A stretch of DNA of 64,000 nt from Hymenobacter guriensis (GTDB taxonomy: Bacteria > Bacteroidota > Bacteroidia > Cytophagales > Hymenobacteraceae): NCBI RefSeq assembly GCF_015773195.1, contig NZ_JADWYK010000008.1, positions 124,001-188,000 on the forward strand. The letters are read 5' to 3'. Below, piece after piece: positions 26,504-35,284 of this stretch; position 1 is the first letter of the stretch, and every line of letters starts with the position of its first letter. The notes under the pieces were generated by a model. The model saw nothing but the letters and a program-made list of their open reading frames with translations, searched no databases and had not been told where the DNA came from. Both the position numbers and the translations under genes were made by a program.

Positions 26504-27991
26504 TTACGGCTGCTTCAGATACGCTGCCGCCGTCCGGTTGTTGGGGTTCAGCGCCAGGGCACGGGCATAGTGCTGCGTAGCCAGCTTCTTATTACCCAGG
26601 GCGGCGTAGGTTTCGGCCAGGCTGTCGTAGGTGTTGGCGCTGGTGGGGTACAGGCGCACATTAAGCTGAAACACGGCCAAAGCATCAGTGAGCTTATCCT
26701 GCTCCACCAGAGAGTAGCCCCAGGCGTTTACGGCATCTTCCGGCAAGGCGTAGGTGGCATCCTTGCGGCGGGCTTTCTTCACTTCTTCTTCGAGGTGGGC
26801 AAAGCCGCGCTGGCGCAGGGTGCGGTGCAGGGCGCGCAGGGTTGGCGGCAGGCCGAACCCGTCGGCCACACGCATATCGGGCAGGTAGCAGGATGCCAGC
26901 GCATCAATGAACCGCTCCGGGCTGGCACCCTGCAGATTAGTCAGCACCACAATGGCCAACTCATCCTTTGGGTAAAGAAATACAGCGGAGCGGCCGCCGC
27001 CCACGGGCGCCACAGCCGGATGCTCGGGCCGTGTAACGGTAGGCCAGCCCAGGGCATAGCCGGTGAGCTTGCCACCGAAGCCGCGCTCCGAGCCGTCGTT
27101 GAGGCGGCCCGCAGTCCAGAGCGTGGTCAGGCTGGCGGGCTGCAGCAGCTTGCCCTGTTGCAGGGCCACCAGCCAGCGGGCCATTTCCTCAGCTGTGGAG
27201 CTCATACCAGCCGCCGCGCGCAGGGAGGGCGGAAACACCTCGAACAGGTTGCGCAGCTCCTTGCCGCGGCGGGGCTGCCCATCACTATACCGGGTAAAAG
27301 TATAGCCCCGGGCGCCGTGGGTTAGCACGTCGTGGGCGTCGCCGGAGGTAGTGCGGGGCATGCCCACCACCTGGAGCTGCCGCTGGCGGATAAACTCGGC
27401 GAAGGGCTGGCCGCTGAGCTTATCGATGAGGCGGCCCAGCAGCAAGTAGTTGGTTTGGTTGTAGGCGAACTGTTGGCCAGGCGCAAAGTCCAGCGGCTGG
27501 GTTTGCACCTGGGCCCAGGCAGCTTTTTCGTTGTTTTCGGTTACCAGCGCATCCTCGGGCATGATATCGGGCAGACCGGAGGTGTGCGTGAGCAGTTGCC
27601 GCACGGTGACCGGGTGCCAGGTGGCGGGCAGTTCGGGCAGGTAGCGCCCCACCGGCGCGCCTACGTCGAGCTTGCCGGCTTCCACCAGCTGCATCACGGC
27701 CACACCCACGAAGGCCTTGGTGATGGAGTTCAGGAAAAAGCGCGTCTGCGTGGTGACCGGCACTGAATCCTGCACGTTCGCCACGCCGTAATTGCCCAGC
27801 TTCACAATCTGGCCGTGGCGCACCACCGCCAGTTGCAGGCCCGGGATGCGTAACTGCTGCATGGCGCTTCGCACGAGCTGGTCAACGCTGTCGGGAGCAG
27901 ATTGGGCCTGGCTGGCTCCTAGGCTGCCAAGCAGCAAAAGCAACGCAACGATAATGGGGCGGAAGCAGAAAGAATACCGGTAAGATTTCAT
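26504..27991 (-). CDS. Exported serine hydrolase (class C beta-lactamase fold) with TPR tail
   Basis: 495 residues from the ATG at 27991 with a signal peptide ending ASQAQ at about residue 30. The beta-lactamase/transpeptidase-like domain has the SxxK nucleophile SITK at 89-92 and a Tyr motif in FAYNQTNYLLLG; the third motif is probably HPAVAPVGGG near residue 335. The last about 130 residues are TPR helices (VEQDKLTDALAVFQLNVRLY, YAALGNKKLATQHYARALAL). Such proteins are usually esterases or D-aminopeptidases rather than true beta-lactamases. Upstream to 28436 no gene is seen. Confidence 0.85.
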   Translation of the reverse strand: MKSYRYSFCFRPIIVALLLLLGSLGASQAQSAPDSVDQLVRSAMQQLRIPGLQLAVVRHGQIVKLGNYGVANVQDSVPVTTQTRFFLNSITKAFVGVAVMQLVEAGKLDVGAPVGRYLPELPATWHPVTVRQLLTHTSGLPDIMPEDALVTENNEKAAWAQVQTQPLDFAPGQQFAYNQTNYLLLGRLIDKLSGQPFAEFIRQRQLQVVGMPRTTSGDAHDVLTHGARGYTFTRYSDGQPRRGKELRNLFEVFPPSLRAAAGMSSTAEEMARWLVALQQGKLLQPASLTTLWTAGRLNDGSERGFGGKLTGYALGWPTVTRPEHPAVAPVGGGRSAVFLYPKDELAIVVLTNLQGASPERFIDALASCYLPDMRVADGFGLPPTLRALHRTLRQRGFAHLEEEVKKARRKDATYALPEDAVNAWGYSLVEQDKLTDALAVFQLNVRLYPTSANTYDSLAETYAALGNKKLATQHYARALALNPNNRTAAAYLKQP

Positions 27992-28436
27992 GGCTTGGTG
28001 AATGGCTGGGAATGCGGCGGTGAGTGAGTGCCCCAGGCTGCTCCGAACCGTAGCGGCAGTCCAGCAGAGCAAATAATCAGGTGACTGAAACCTCCGACCC
28101 AGGCAGCCCGCGACAAACATACAAATAGAACCTTGTTATACATAGTAGTATACAGAAATAAAAACCTGAACTTGTCTTGTTAACGGTCTTTGAATCTAAT
28201 CTATGCGCTGGATACGCCGTTTCGCCTCGTTTCTACCTACCGGACTAATGGGTGCTTTCTGACTAGGTCCACTCGCTTGCTGGCTACCTTGCCCTGATGC
28301 GCGACCAGAGAGATGGTGCGGTGGCCACCAGGGTGCTAACTGGTATGGAAGGCCGCAGAGAATCAGCCTGAGCCAAGAACACTAACTTACTCCGGCAATA
28401 ATGTTCCGTAGTTAAGCGCTGACGGCGTCTTGCTAA
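27992..28436. other. Gene-free stretch, nothing recognised
   Basis: 445 bp between the serine hydrolase start and the sigma-factor stop. No credible frame, hairpin terminator or repeat array was found. It should hold the serine hydrolase promoter and any end signal of the sigma-factor gene; an A/T-rich patch at 28130-28165 is the likeliest promoter area. Confidence 0.5.
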
Positions 28437-28994
28437 CTAACTGCTCTGCCAGATCAGCAACAGGCTGCGCATAGCTACCCGACTGCGGTTTTTGACGGTA
28501 CCCACTGGCATATCCAGAAACTCGGCAATTTCCTCCAAAGTCATCTGCTGCTGCAAGCGGTACTGCAGCACTTCCTGGTAGATGGGCTTCAGGCGCGCCA
28601 GGCAGGTAGCCAGATCAGCGCTGAGCATGCTGGCGGCGGGCGTCACCAGTTGCCGGGCGGGTGCGCACTCGGTGATATCCGTGCTTTTCGCCCATTGACG
28701 GTTGGCCCTGAGCCGAAGCGTGTCGATGGCCTGGTGCTGGCAGATGGTCAGCGCCCAAGTGAAGAGCCGGCTTCGGGTGGCATCGTAGTAAGCGAAGCTC
28801 TGCCAGAACTTAAGCATGCTTTCCTGCAGTACATCCTCCGCCAGTTCCGGGCTTTTGACGATACGCAGAATGACCCGGTGCAGGGCCACGCGGTAATTTG
28901 TATAGAAAAAGGTCATAGCGGCCTCGTCGCGGGCATAGAGCCGCTCCACAAGCTGAGCTTCGACTGCAGAGGGGTTGGATAGAATAGAAGGCAC
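28437..28994 (-). CDS. ECF-type RNA polymerase sigma factor
   Basis: 185 residues. Sigma region 2 spans about 30-95 (ELAEDVLQESMLKFWQSF, FTWALTICQHQAIDTLRLRA) and region 4 about 130-180 (LKPIYQEVLQYRLQQQMTLE, EIAEFLDMPVGTVKNRSRVAM). A short region-2/4-only protein of the ECF class. No anti-sigma gene is adjacent: downstream is non-coding and upstream is a poorly coding 500-bp stretch. How it is controlled is therefore not visible here. Confidence 0.92.
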   Translation of the reverse strand: MPSILSNPSAVEAQLVERLYARDEAAMTFFYTNYRVALHRVILRIVKSPELAEDVLQESMLKFWQSFAYYDATRSRLFTWALTICQHQAIDTLRLRANRQWAKSTDITECAPARQLVTPAASMLSADLATCLARLKPIYQEVLQYRLQQQMTLEEIAEFLDMPVGTVKNRSRVAMRSLLLIWQSS

Positions 28995-29488
28995 GAGCAG
29001 ATGGAAATGGTCCTCCTACTACGGCTGGGTTTTAGGCCCGTGCTGTGCTATTGTACAGTTTCCGTTGAATCAACTAACCTGGTCGTTCAAACCGCCTTCT
29101 CTATCGGTGAATATTGTTTTCCCTCTTCTCTGACGATGATTTGGTTCAGACAGTCCCCATAGCTCTACCAAGCAGCACCAAGCTGCTTCCCAATAAGCGC
29201 CTGCGGCATGAAGCCGGCAACGCCGCGTAATGAATGGAAGAAAAGAGGCGCTTATTAGCCGCAGCCTTGCTGCCTGAATTTCGTGCAGTTCATATTCTTG
29301 GGCAAAGCAATCTTGCAGATATAAGCCTTCCATTCCTTTTCCACCCGGGTCACGGGGAAGCCCTAGATAACAGGGAATTTGTCGAAGCCTTCCAGCCAGA
29401 GCCGTATCATTTTCTCGACGCCGTACTGCTCGTAGAGGTAATTATTTAGGTTTGCTGGCTGACCGTCTTCATCCTTAACTTCACCGCT
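28995..29488. other. Mostly non-coding gap with doubtful small frames
   Basis: 494 bp between the sigma-factor start and the lipoprotein gene. Two overlapping frames exist: 71 codons on plus (29234-29449) and 87 codons on minus (29070-29333). Neither has a domain, signal peptide or convincing codon use. The plus frame (ALLPEFRAVHILGQSNLADI) could be a gene remnant. No repeat array or terminator was seen. Confidence 0.35.
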
Positions 29489-30274
29489 ATGAAACAGACT
29501 ACTTATTATCGATTTACGTGGTTGAGTGTATTACTAGTAGGGCTGCTGGTTTTATCTGCCTGCAAAAAAGAGGAAGCTACGGGTTGCTCTCCCTATGTTC
29601 CCCCTACCCCGGCTGACACGTATGTGTTTCCCGTACAGCCGGGTACCCCCGCCTGGGCAAGTTTGACGTCTGGTGACGAGATGGTGGAGGTGTGCCAGGT
29701 GCCCGCTGCGCGGCTGCAGACAATCAGCACGCCCGGCCTGATCACGACCTGCCTGAACTACCCGCTGCTGGGCGACATGATCTTCTTCGACAACCTGCAA
29801 TTTGGTTTGCGCACGCAGCTAAGCAATTTCAATGGCTTTGGCGAACTGCAGCAGCGTCCCGAAGCAGCGGCCCTACTGCTGGCCCGCTACCAATCGATGC
29901 GGCCAGCGTGTATCCCCTCAACGGAACCCGTGGAAATCGGGGACTATGCCTTTGATTTCAGTGATATAGAAATGATCCTGGCGCAGGACGAGTACCTACA
30001 GCAGCTCTCGCCCGCCCAGCGCCGGATGTTGGTGCAGGTAGCGTTGGAAAAATACGCGGCGAAACAGGTGCTGGTAGAGGACGTCTATGGGCTGTTTGGC
30101 TTAAAGACCGCTGCCTTCGTCATGGCCCGCACCATGCAAGCCGAGAACTACGCCCCATTCATGACCGCCCTTGCCGCCGACACCAAGCTCAAAATGTTCG
30201 TCGAGCAGGTGGACCTGTCATCTGATCCAACGGTTTTGGACACCGTGGTGGACCACGCCAAGCAGTTCAACTAA
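29489..30274 (+). CDS. Putative lipoprotein of unknown function
   Basis: 261 residues. The signal peptide ends LVLSAC with lipidated Cys25, followed by KKEE, a charge pattern that in Bacteroidota can favour surface export. The mature part has a region GDEMVEVCQVPAARLQTIST then TCLNYPLLGDM that I associate with a family of Bacteroidota secreted proteins; its function is unknown. The C-terminal half is helical. It is followed by a 280-bp gap, then a tRNA on the other strand. Confidence 0.78.
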   Translation: MKQTTYYRFTWLSVLLVGLLVLSACKKEEATGCSPYVPPTPADTYVFPVQPGTPAWASLTSGDEMVEVCQVPAARLQTISTPGLITTCLNYPLLGDMIFFDNLQFGLRTQLSNFNGFGELQQRPEAAALLLARYQSMRPACIPSTEPVEIGDYAFDFSDIEMILAQDEYLQQLSPAQRRMLVQVALEKYAAKQVLVEDVYGLFGLKTAAFVMARTMQAENYAPFMTALAADTKLKMFVEQVDLSSDPTVLDTVVDHAKQFN

Positions 30275-30511
30275 GTAAAACCCTCCTAAAAGAGACGCTG
30301 GCGCAAACAGCTCACAGGCACGGAAAGCCTGTCCGCTAGCGGGGGTTGGCTCGCTTCTAAAGTTTACTTGTGCCAAGTCAGTAAACTAAAAAGATAAGTA
30401 ACAGTTCTGGGCTTTACCAAGCACTTCTACAGCCGGTAGATTACCCGCAACTGCAAATACGCCTCACGTATCACCCCTGCCGGCCCTTCCCGGAGCCAGG
30501 CACACCAAGAA

Positions 30512-30548
30512 AAAACCCCTTGCAAATCATTGATTTACAAGGGGTTTT
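30512..30548 (-). terminator. Terminator of the tRNA-Thr gene
   Basis: AAAACCCCTTG 30512-30522 pairs with CAAGGGGTTTT 30538-30548, extended inside by AAATC/GATTT after one mismatch. It lies 11 bp past the tRNA 3' end on minus. Confidence 0.88.
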
Positions 30549-30558
30549 ATTACCTATG

Positions 30559-30631
<73 letters not shown>

Positions 30632-30840
30632 GTTTTGGTGGCACAAACCTACGGCATTGATGGAAAACAGCCAAACATACGCCCAACAAATTCGTCGGCA
30701 GGTCTGGAAAACAAACGGTAAGTAAATTACTGTCAGCGGCTTTTTATTTATCCCCTGGTATTTAAAACCGCCATACAAAGCCGTGCCCGCTGCAGATTGA
30801 ACTACAGCGGGCACGGAATGGCACGGCTATTTTGGGCCCG

Positions 30841-33201
30841 CTAGCTGCGGATAACCTTCAGCTGGCGCTTCAGGCCTTCGATGCGCTGCTGGGCTTCGTC
30901 GATGCGGCCCTGATATTCTTCGCGCAGCTGGCCGGCGTTTTTCGAGCGAGCGAAGAACTCCAGATTGGTTTTCAGGGTCGAAATATCATTCTCCAGCTCG
31001 TTGATTTCGCGGCGCAGGGCCTGCTCCTTCTTGTAGAGCTGTTGGGTATCGGAGGACGCTTTGAGGCGGTCCACCTGCAGCTGGAACAGCAGGTCGTTGC
31101 GCTCGGCGTATGAAATACCGGGCACGGCGTCCAGGTATTTGCCCATCAGAGCCTGGAAACGACCTTCGGCCCGTTCCGCATCGGCGCGCGGGCCGCTGCC
31201 GGCGCCAGTCTGCCACTCCGCTACCAGCTCGCGGAATCCTTCGAGGGTGCCGGGGGCGTCGGGGGTCAGGGCATCCACCGTCTGGGCTACCTGCTCCAGG
31301 CGGCTGGCCTGCTCCTGCGACACCTGCTGAGCCTGCTGCTCACGCTGGCGCGACTCTTCGTGTTTGCGCTCGAAGAAAGCGTCGCAGGCCGTGCGGAACC
31401 GGTTCCAGATTTTGTCGGACTGTTTTTCGGGCACACGCCCAATCGTTTTCCAGTCCTTCTGCAGGCGAATCACGATTTCGCGGCCTTCCTCCCAGTTGGG
31501 GTTCTGCAAAGCAGCTTCAGCTTGGTCGATCAGCTCCTGCTTGCGCTTGAGGTTGGCGTTCTTCTCCTCATCAAGCGCCTTGAAGAACTGGTTTTTGCGC
31601 TGGAAGAACCCTTTGTATGCACCCCAGAACTGCTTGTTGAGCTGGTCGGCCTTGTCGCGGGGCACCAGGCCGGCGGCATCCCAATCTTCCTTGAGCTTCT
31701 GCAGGGCATCCGTCTGGCTGCGCCACTCGTTCACACGTTCGGTGTGGTACTCAGCGTAGGGCTTGATTTGCTCCAGCAGAGCGGTTTTGCGCGTCAGGTT
31801 CGCGTTTTCCTGGGCCGAGCGGGCATTCAGGAACTCCTTTTTACGGTCGTGTACCTTTTCCGAAGCCGCCAGGAAGCGGTTCCATACGGCATCGCGCTGC
31901 TCCTGCGGTACGGGGCCCACGTGCTTCCACTCCTCGTGCAGCTGGCGCAGCTCCTGCAGGGCTTTGTTGATGCTGGACTGCTGGCTTAATGCTTCGGCCC
32001 GGGCAACCAGCGCTTCTTTGGCTTCGAGGTTGCGGCGGCGGTCCAGCTCCTTCATTTCGAAGAACAGGCCGCGGTTGTTGTAGAAGATGTCCAGCAGGCC
32101 GTGGTAGCTGTTCCACAGTTCCTGGGCCTCTTTCTGCGGCACGGGACCCGTGGCCTTCCAGTCGTTCTGCAGGGCCTTGATGCGGGCCGAGCTATCCTTG
32201 GTTTCGGCCGATTCTACCAGGCTGCGCAACTGCGACAACAGGTACTGCTTGTGCGTAAGGTTCTTGATCCGCTGTTCTTCCTCGGCCTTCGCGTCGCGGG
32301 TGCGGCTTTCGCGGAACTCCTGCAGGGCCTTCGTCAGCTCGGCGTGGCCTTCCGGGCCGGTATAGGCAAAATCATCTGCCTCGCCCCCACCCGCCGTGAA
32401 GCGCTGGCGGGCCGCGGTGCGGTCGGCCGCCAGGGCCGTTTCGTATTGGCGGTTGAGGTCGAAAATCTGCTTGCGATTCTGGCGGGCATCGGGCCGGCGC
32501 AGCAGCGAGAGCAGGAAGGCGCCCTGGGCAGACAGATCGAGCGTAGCGAAATCCGGAGCCGCTGTTTCGGGCACGTAGTCCTCTTCGTCCTCACTGGTAG
32601 CTTCGGGCACGCTAACCGACGCTTCTGCGAGGGTGGGCGCTGGCTCCGGCGTATCGTTGACTACCGTTTCCGCGGCTGCCGGAACTGCTACAGACTCGGC
32701 GGCTGGTGGAGCCGGGCTCACGGCATCGGGCGTTTCGGGCGCAACACTGGCAACGGCGGGCTCCGGGGGTGAAGCTGGCTGCTCTTCTTCCGTGGGCTGG
32801 GCTACCGGGGCTGCCGGGGCTTCGGCGGGCTTTTCCGTAGTCAGGGCATGGTCGTTCTGCTGGCCGGGGTGCTCCAGGGCGCGGCGCTGCGGATCCGACA
32901 TGGGCTCCTCGGAAGCAGGTGTTTCCGGGGCGCTGGCTTCAGGCAGCGTCTGCTCCGTAGCAGCAGCTGAAGGTTCCGCCGTGCCGGCACCGGGCGCCTC
33001 GGTCTCGGGCAGCGGCGGCGTGCCCTGGGCTGGCTGCTCGGTAATCTGACTGGTAGCGGGGGAGGTTGGCTCGGCGGATGCCGGGGCCGACTGCTTGTTG
33101 CTGATTTCGGCCAGACGGCGCTCCAGGATGCTCATCGGCGACTCCGCGGCGGGCTGATCGGCGGAGTGGTTGGGGACGGGTTGTTCGTTTTCGGGTACCA
33201 T
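30841..33201 (-). CDS. DUF349 domain protein with long disordered N-terminus
   Basis: 786 residues from the ATG at 33201 (MVPENEQPVPNHSADQ). The first about 230 residues are Pro/Ala/Glu-rich and disordered. From about residue 290 come successive DUF349 three-helix repeats, each marked by a W-K/phi-x-G-P/R-VP pattern: ALQNDWKATGPVPQKEAQEL, LHEEWKHVGPVPQEQRDAVW, LKEDWDAAGLVPRDKADQL, LQKDWKTIGRVPEKQSDKIW. A coiled coil ends the protein (EINELENDISTLKTNLEFF). Function is unknown; the repeats suggest binding of protein or nucleic acid. It is 60 bp downstream of the YqgE gene on minus, probably co-transcribed. Confidence 0.9.
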   Translation of the reverse strand: MVPENEQPVPNHSADQPAAESPMSILERRLAEISNKQSAPASAEPTSPATSQITEQPAQGTPPLPETEAPGAGTAEPSAAATEQTLPEASAPETPASEEPMSDPQRRALEHPGQQNDHALTTEKPAEAPAAPVAQPTEEEQPASPPEPAVASVAPETPDAVSPAPPAAESVAVPAAAETVVNDTPEPAPTLAEASVSVPEATSEDEEDYVPETAAPDFATLDLSAQGAFLLSLLRRPDARQNRKQIFDLNRQYETALAADRTAARQRFTAGGGEADDFAYTGPEGHAELTKALQEFRESRTRDAKAEEEQRIKNLTHKQYLLSQLRSLVESAETKDSSARIKALQNDWKATGPVPQKEAQELWNSYHGLLDIFYNNRGLFFEMKELDRRRNLEAKEALVARAEALSQQSSINKALQELRQLHEEWKHVGPVPQEQRDAVWNRFLAASEKVHDRKKEFLNARSAQENANLTRKTALLEQIKPYAEYHTERVNEWRSQTDALQKLKEDWDAAGLVPRDKADQLNKQFWGAYKGFFQRKNQFFKALDEEKNANLKRKQELIDQAEAALQNPNWEEGREIVIRLQKDWKTIGRVPEKQSDKIWNRFRTACDAFFERKHEESRQREQQAQQVSQEQASRLEQVAQTVDALTPDAPGTLEGFRELVAEWQTGAGSGPRADAERAEGRFQALMGKYLDAVPGISYAERNDLLFQLQVDRLKASSDTQQLYKKEQALRREINELENDISTLKTNLEFFARSKNAGQLREEYQGRIDEAQQRIEGLKRQLKVIRS

Positions 33202-33261
33202 AAGTTCAGGGGACAAGGCCCGCGTGGGGCAGGCAGTAGGGACAGGCGGCGGGCGAGTGGG

Positions 33262-33828
33262 TTAGTTTAGCCGTGGGTCCAAGGGGTAGTTCGACAGCAT
33301 ACGGTAGCGGCCGCCTTTCTCGCGCAAAATAGCTTGCCAGAAAGCATCAGTAGTCAAAGTAAATACTTTCCCGGCAGCATTAGGATGCACTATCCAAACA
33401 TTTTCGCGCACCTCCCCTGCCAACTGATCTGCCGTCCAGCCGGAATAGCCCACGTACAGGCGGATTTCATCGGGGGAAAGCTCCCCACTGAGCAACAGCC
33501 CGAGCAGTACCCCGAAGTCGCCGCCCCAGTATACACCCTGACCCAGCGGGGCCGCATCGGGGACGTCAGCGCGCTGGTGCAGAAAGTGCAACGTGTCGGG
33601 CTGCACGGGGCCGCCCATACCCAGCGGTATCTGCGCCAGGGGACTCGAATCCGCCTCGGGTAGTTCCAGCACGTCGCCCAGCACCAGGGCTGATGGCCGG
33701 TTGAGCACGAGCCCGAACGTGCCTTCCGCGTCGGAGTGCTGACACAGCAGCACCACCGTACGCTCGAAGTTGGGGTCGCCCAGGAAGGGCTGGGAAATCA
33801 GCAGGCTACCAGCAGTGAGGGTGAACAT
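33262..33828 (-). CDS. YqgE/AlgH family protein
   Basis: 188 residues from the ATG at 33828 (MFTLTAGSLLISQPFL). Family blocks: GSLLISQPFLGDPNFERTVV, HSDAEGTFGLVLNRPS and MGGPVQPDTLHFLHQ, then VYWGGDFGVLLGLL. Soluble protein of unknown biochemical role found across Gram-negative bacteria. The in-frame extension to 33876 is not supported by homology. Followed by the DUF349 gene. Confidence 0.92.
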   Translation of the reverse strand: MFTLTAGSLLISQPFLGDPNFERTVVLLCQHSDAEGTFGLVLNRPSALVLGDVLELPEADSSPLAQIPLGMGGPVQPDTLHFLHQRADVPDAAPLGQGVYWGGDFGVLLGLLLSGELSPDEIRLYVGYSGWTADQLAGEVRENVWIVHPNAAGKVFTLTTDAFWQAILREKGGRYRMLSNYPLDPRLN

Positions 33829-34036
33829 AAGCAGAGCGGTTACTGGGAAAAGCGGCGGCAGGGCAGATAAAAGCATCGGTAGCCCTTATCTGCACCTACG
33901 TTGAGCATGGGCTGCCGGGTTATCCATGGGCCGAGGACGCTGCCCACTGTCAACTTCACTTTTTCTTCTGCAGAGCCTATAGGTGCCATCCAAACGGTTT
34001 TGCCGAATATTGCGGTGCTACTTTCTGCTTTTGTTA

Positions 34037-34476
34037 ATGGTATCTGCTCCTCCAACTCAATCAGCTTTTTTTCCTCGTTTTTCCCGGCTGGTTGGCCCTG
34101 CCAGCGTAGCTACCCAGCTGCTGCTGGTGCTCTATACGTTCCGGCAGGTGATTTTCAAGCCCGGCCAGAACCTGCTGGCCGACCACTACGATGGTATCAA
34201 GAGCTACTTCTCCATTGAGTCGTTTCTGCACCAGCCATTCTCCGACGGCATGCTGGTGCAAGGCCACAACTACCCGTTTGGGGAGTACACACCCTAAACC
34301 AGCACCTACAACAGCGCCAACAACGGCTACCGCGACGTGACCCTGACATGCTGGAGGCCTCTGAGCCAAGCAACGACTTTGTGCAGGAGTAAAACCTGCA
34401 GCTGTTTCGCCGCGAGGGTGCCTGGTTGGTGTACGCGTGGTACCCGCGGCGACCTGCCACCGCGCCGCAGCCGTAG
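34037..34476 (+). pseudogene. Remnant of a large membrane protein gene
   Basis: The plus strand reads a plausible N-terminus from ATG 34037: one hydrophobic helix (VATQLLLVLYTFRQVIF), then PGQNLLADHYDGIKSYFSIE and HNYPFGEYTP and a stop at 34297. In-frame YNSANNGYRDVTL follows the stop. A shifted frame then gives LEASEPSNDFVQE, a second stop, NLQLFRREGAWLVYAWYPR and a final TAG at 34474-34476. Start- and end-like pieces are joined with the middle missing, as expected from an internal deletion plus frameshift and nonsense changes. The intact family would be a multi-pass membrane protein; I cannot name it. Confidence 0.55.
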
Positions 34477-34491
34477 CGCCGGGCTGCCGCT

Positions 34492-34499
34492 TACCTTTG
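34492..34499 (+). promoter_or_regulatory. Bacteroidota-type -7 element for pdxH
   Basis: TACCTTTG, an exact TAnnTTTG match, 28 nt before the pdxH ATG. No clear -33 TTG at the ideal distance. Confidence 0.6.
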
Positions 34500-34527
34500 T
34501 GTCTCCTTTTTTTACAACAGCCTGTTT

Positions 34528-35178
34528 ATGCTTGACTCCCACCTAGCCGATCTGCGCCAGACGTACGCGCAACGCAGCCTCTCGGAAGCCGATGTGCTGC
34601 CCGACGCCGTGATTCAGTTCCGTGCCTGGCTGGATGAGGCTCTGGCTGCCCAGGTCGAGGAGCCCACCGCCATGGTGCTGGCTACCGCCGACGCGCAGGG
34701 CCAGCCCTCCGCCCGCGTGGTGCTGCTGAAAGGGCTGCCCAACGACGCGGGGTTCCTGTTCTTTACCAACTATGATTCCCGCAAGGGCCAGGAGCTGGCC
34801 ACGCAGCCGCGGGCCGCTCTCACGTTTTTCTGGCCGGCCCTGGAGCGCCAGGTACGGGTAGAAGGTACCATCGAAAAAGCCCCGGAAGAAGTTTCCACGC
34901 AGTATTTCCAGAGCCGCCCCCGGAGCAGCCAAGTGGGTGCCTGGGCCTCGCCTCAGAGCCAGCTGGTAACCAGCCGGGCGGAGCTGGAACAGCGCGAACA
35001 GGATGTCGCTGCGCAGTTCGAAGGCCAGGATCCGCTGCCCCGGCCCGCTCATTGGGGCGGCTACGTACTGCGCCCGCACCGGGTGGAGTTCTGGCAGGGC
35101 CGCCCGTCCCGCCTGCACGACCGGATTGTATATGACCGCACCGCCGACGGCTGGAAACGCAGCCGGCTGGCACCTTAA
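34528..35178 (+). CDS. pdxH: Pyridoxamine 5'-phosphate oxidase
   Basis: 216 residues; FMN enzyme that oxidises pyridoxine or pyridoxamine phosphate to pyridoxal phosphate. Blocks in order: [38 protein letters not shown] with [10 protein letters not shown] (FMN site), [34 protein letters not shown], and the C-terminal [16 protein letters not shown] substrate motif ending at the family-typical R-L-x-P. Full length. It supplies the cofactor needed by HisC and other PLP enzymes but is transcribed separately. Confidence 0.96.
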   Translation: MLDSHLADLRQTYAQRSLSEADVLPDAVIQFRAWLDEALAAQVEEPTAMVLATADAQGQPSARVVLLKGLPNDAGFLFFTNYDSRKGQELATQPRAALTFFWPALERQVRVEGTIEKAPEEVSTQYFQSRPRSSQVGAWASPQSQLVTSRAELEQREQDVAAQFEGQDPLPRPAHWGGYVLRPHRVEFWQGRPSRLHDRIVYDRTADGWKRSRLAP

Positions 35179-35179
35179 G

Positions 35180-35279
35180 GGTGATGAGGTAACAGGTGAC
35201 AGGTAGTAGTTTCAACCCGATCTTATCTTTCCCTGTCACGTGTTACCTCATCACTTTTCACCTCATCCCCTCATCATCT
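35180..35279 (+). repeat. Paired inverted arrays of ~8-nt units
   Basis: The left arm 35180-35206 has 8-nt units (GGTGATGA, GGTAACAG, GTGACAGG). The right arm 35231-35279 has units such as TTTTCACC, TCATCCCC, TCATCATC after a perfect complement of the left core (TGTTACCTCATCAC). It fills the gap between pdxH and the DUF1015 gene and ends 5 bp before the probable TTG start of the latter. Confidence 0.65.
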
Positions 35280-35284
35280 GAGAA

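Noticed and set aside
26504..27991. Antibiotic-resistance class C beta-lactamase
   Set aside because: SxxK and Tyr motifs fit the broad serine hydrolase family, but the TPR tail and absence of a clear KTG motif argue against a true AmpC.
33840..34055. 71-codon minus-strand frame upstream of the YqgE gene
   Set aside because: Overlaps the pseudogene remnant, with no domain or signal peptide; kept out for lack of support.
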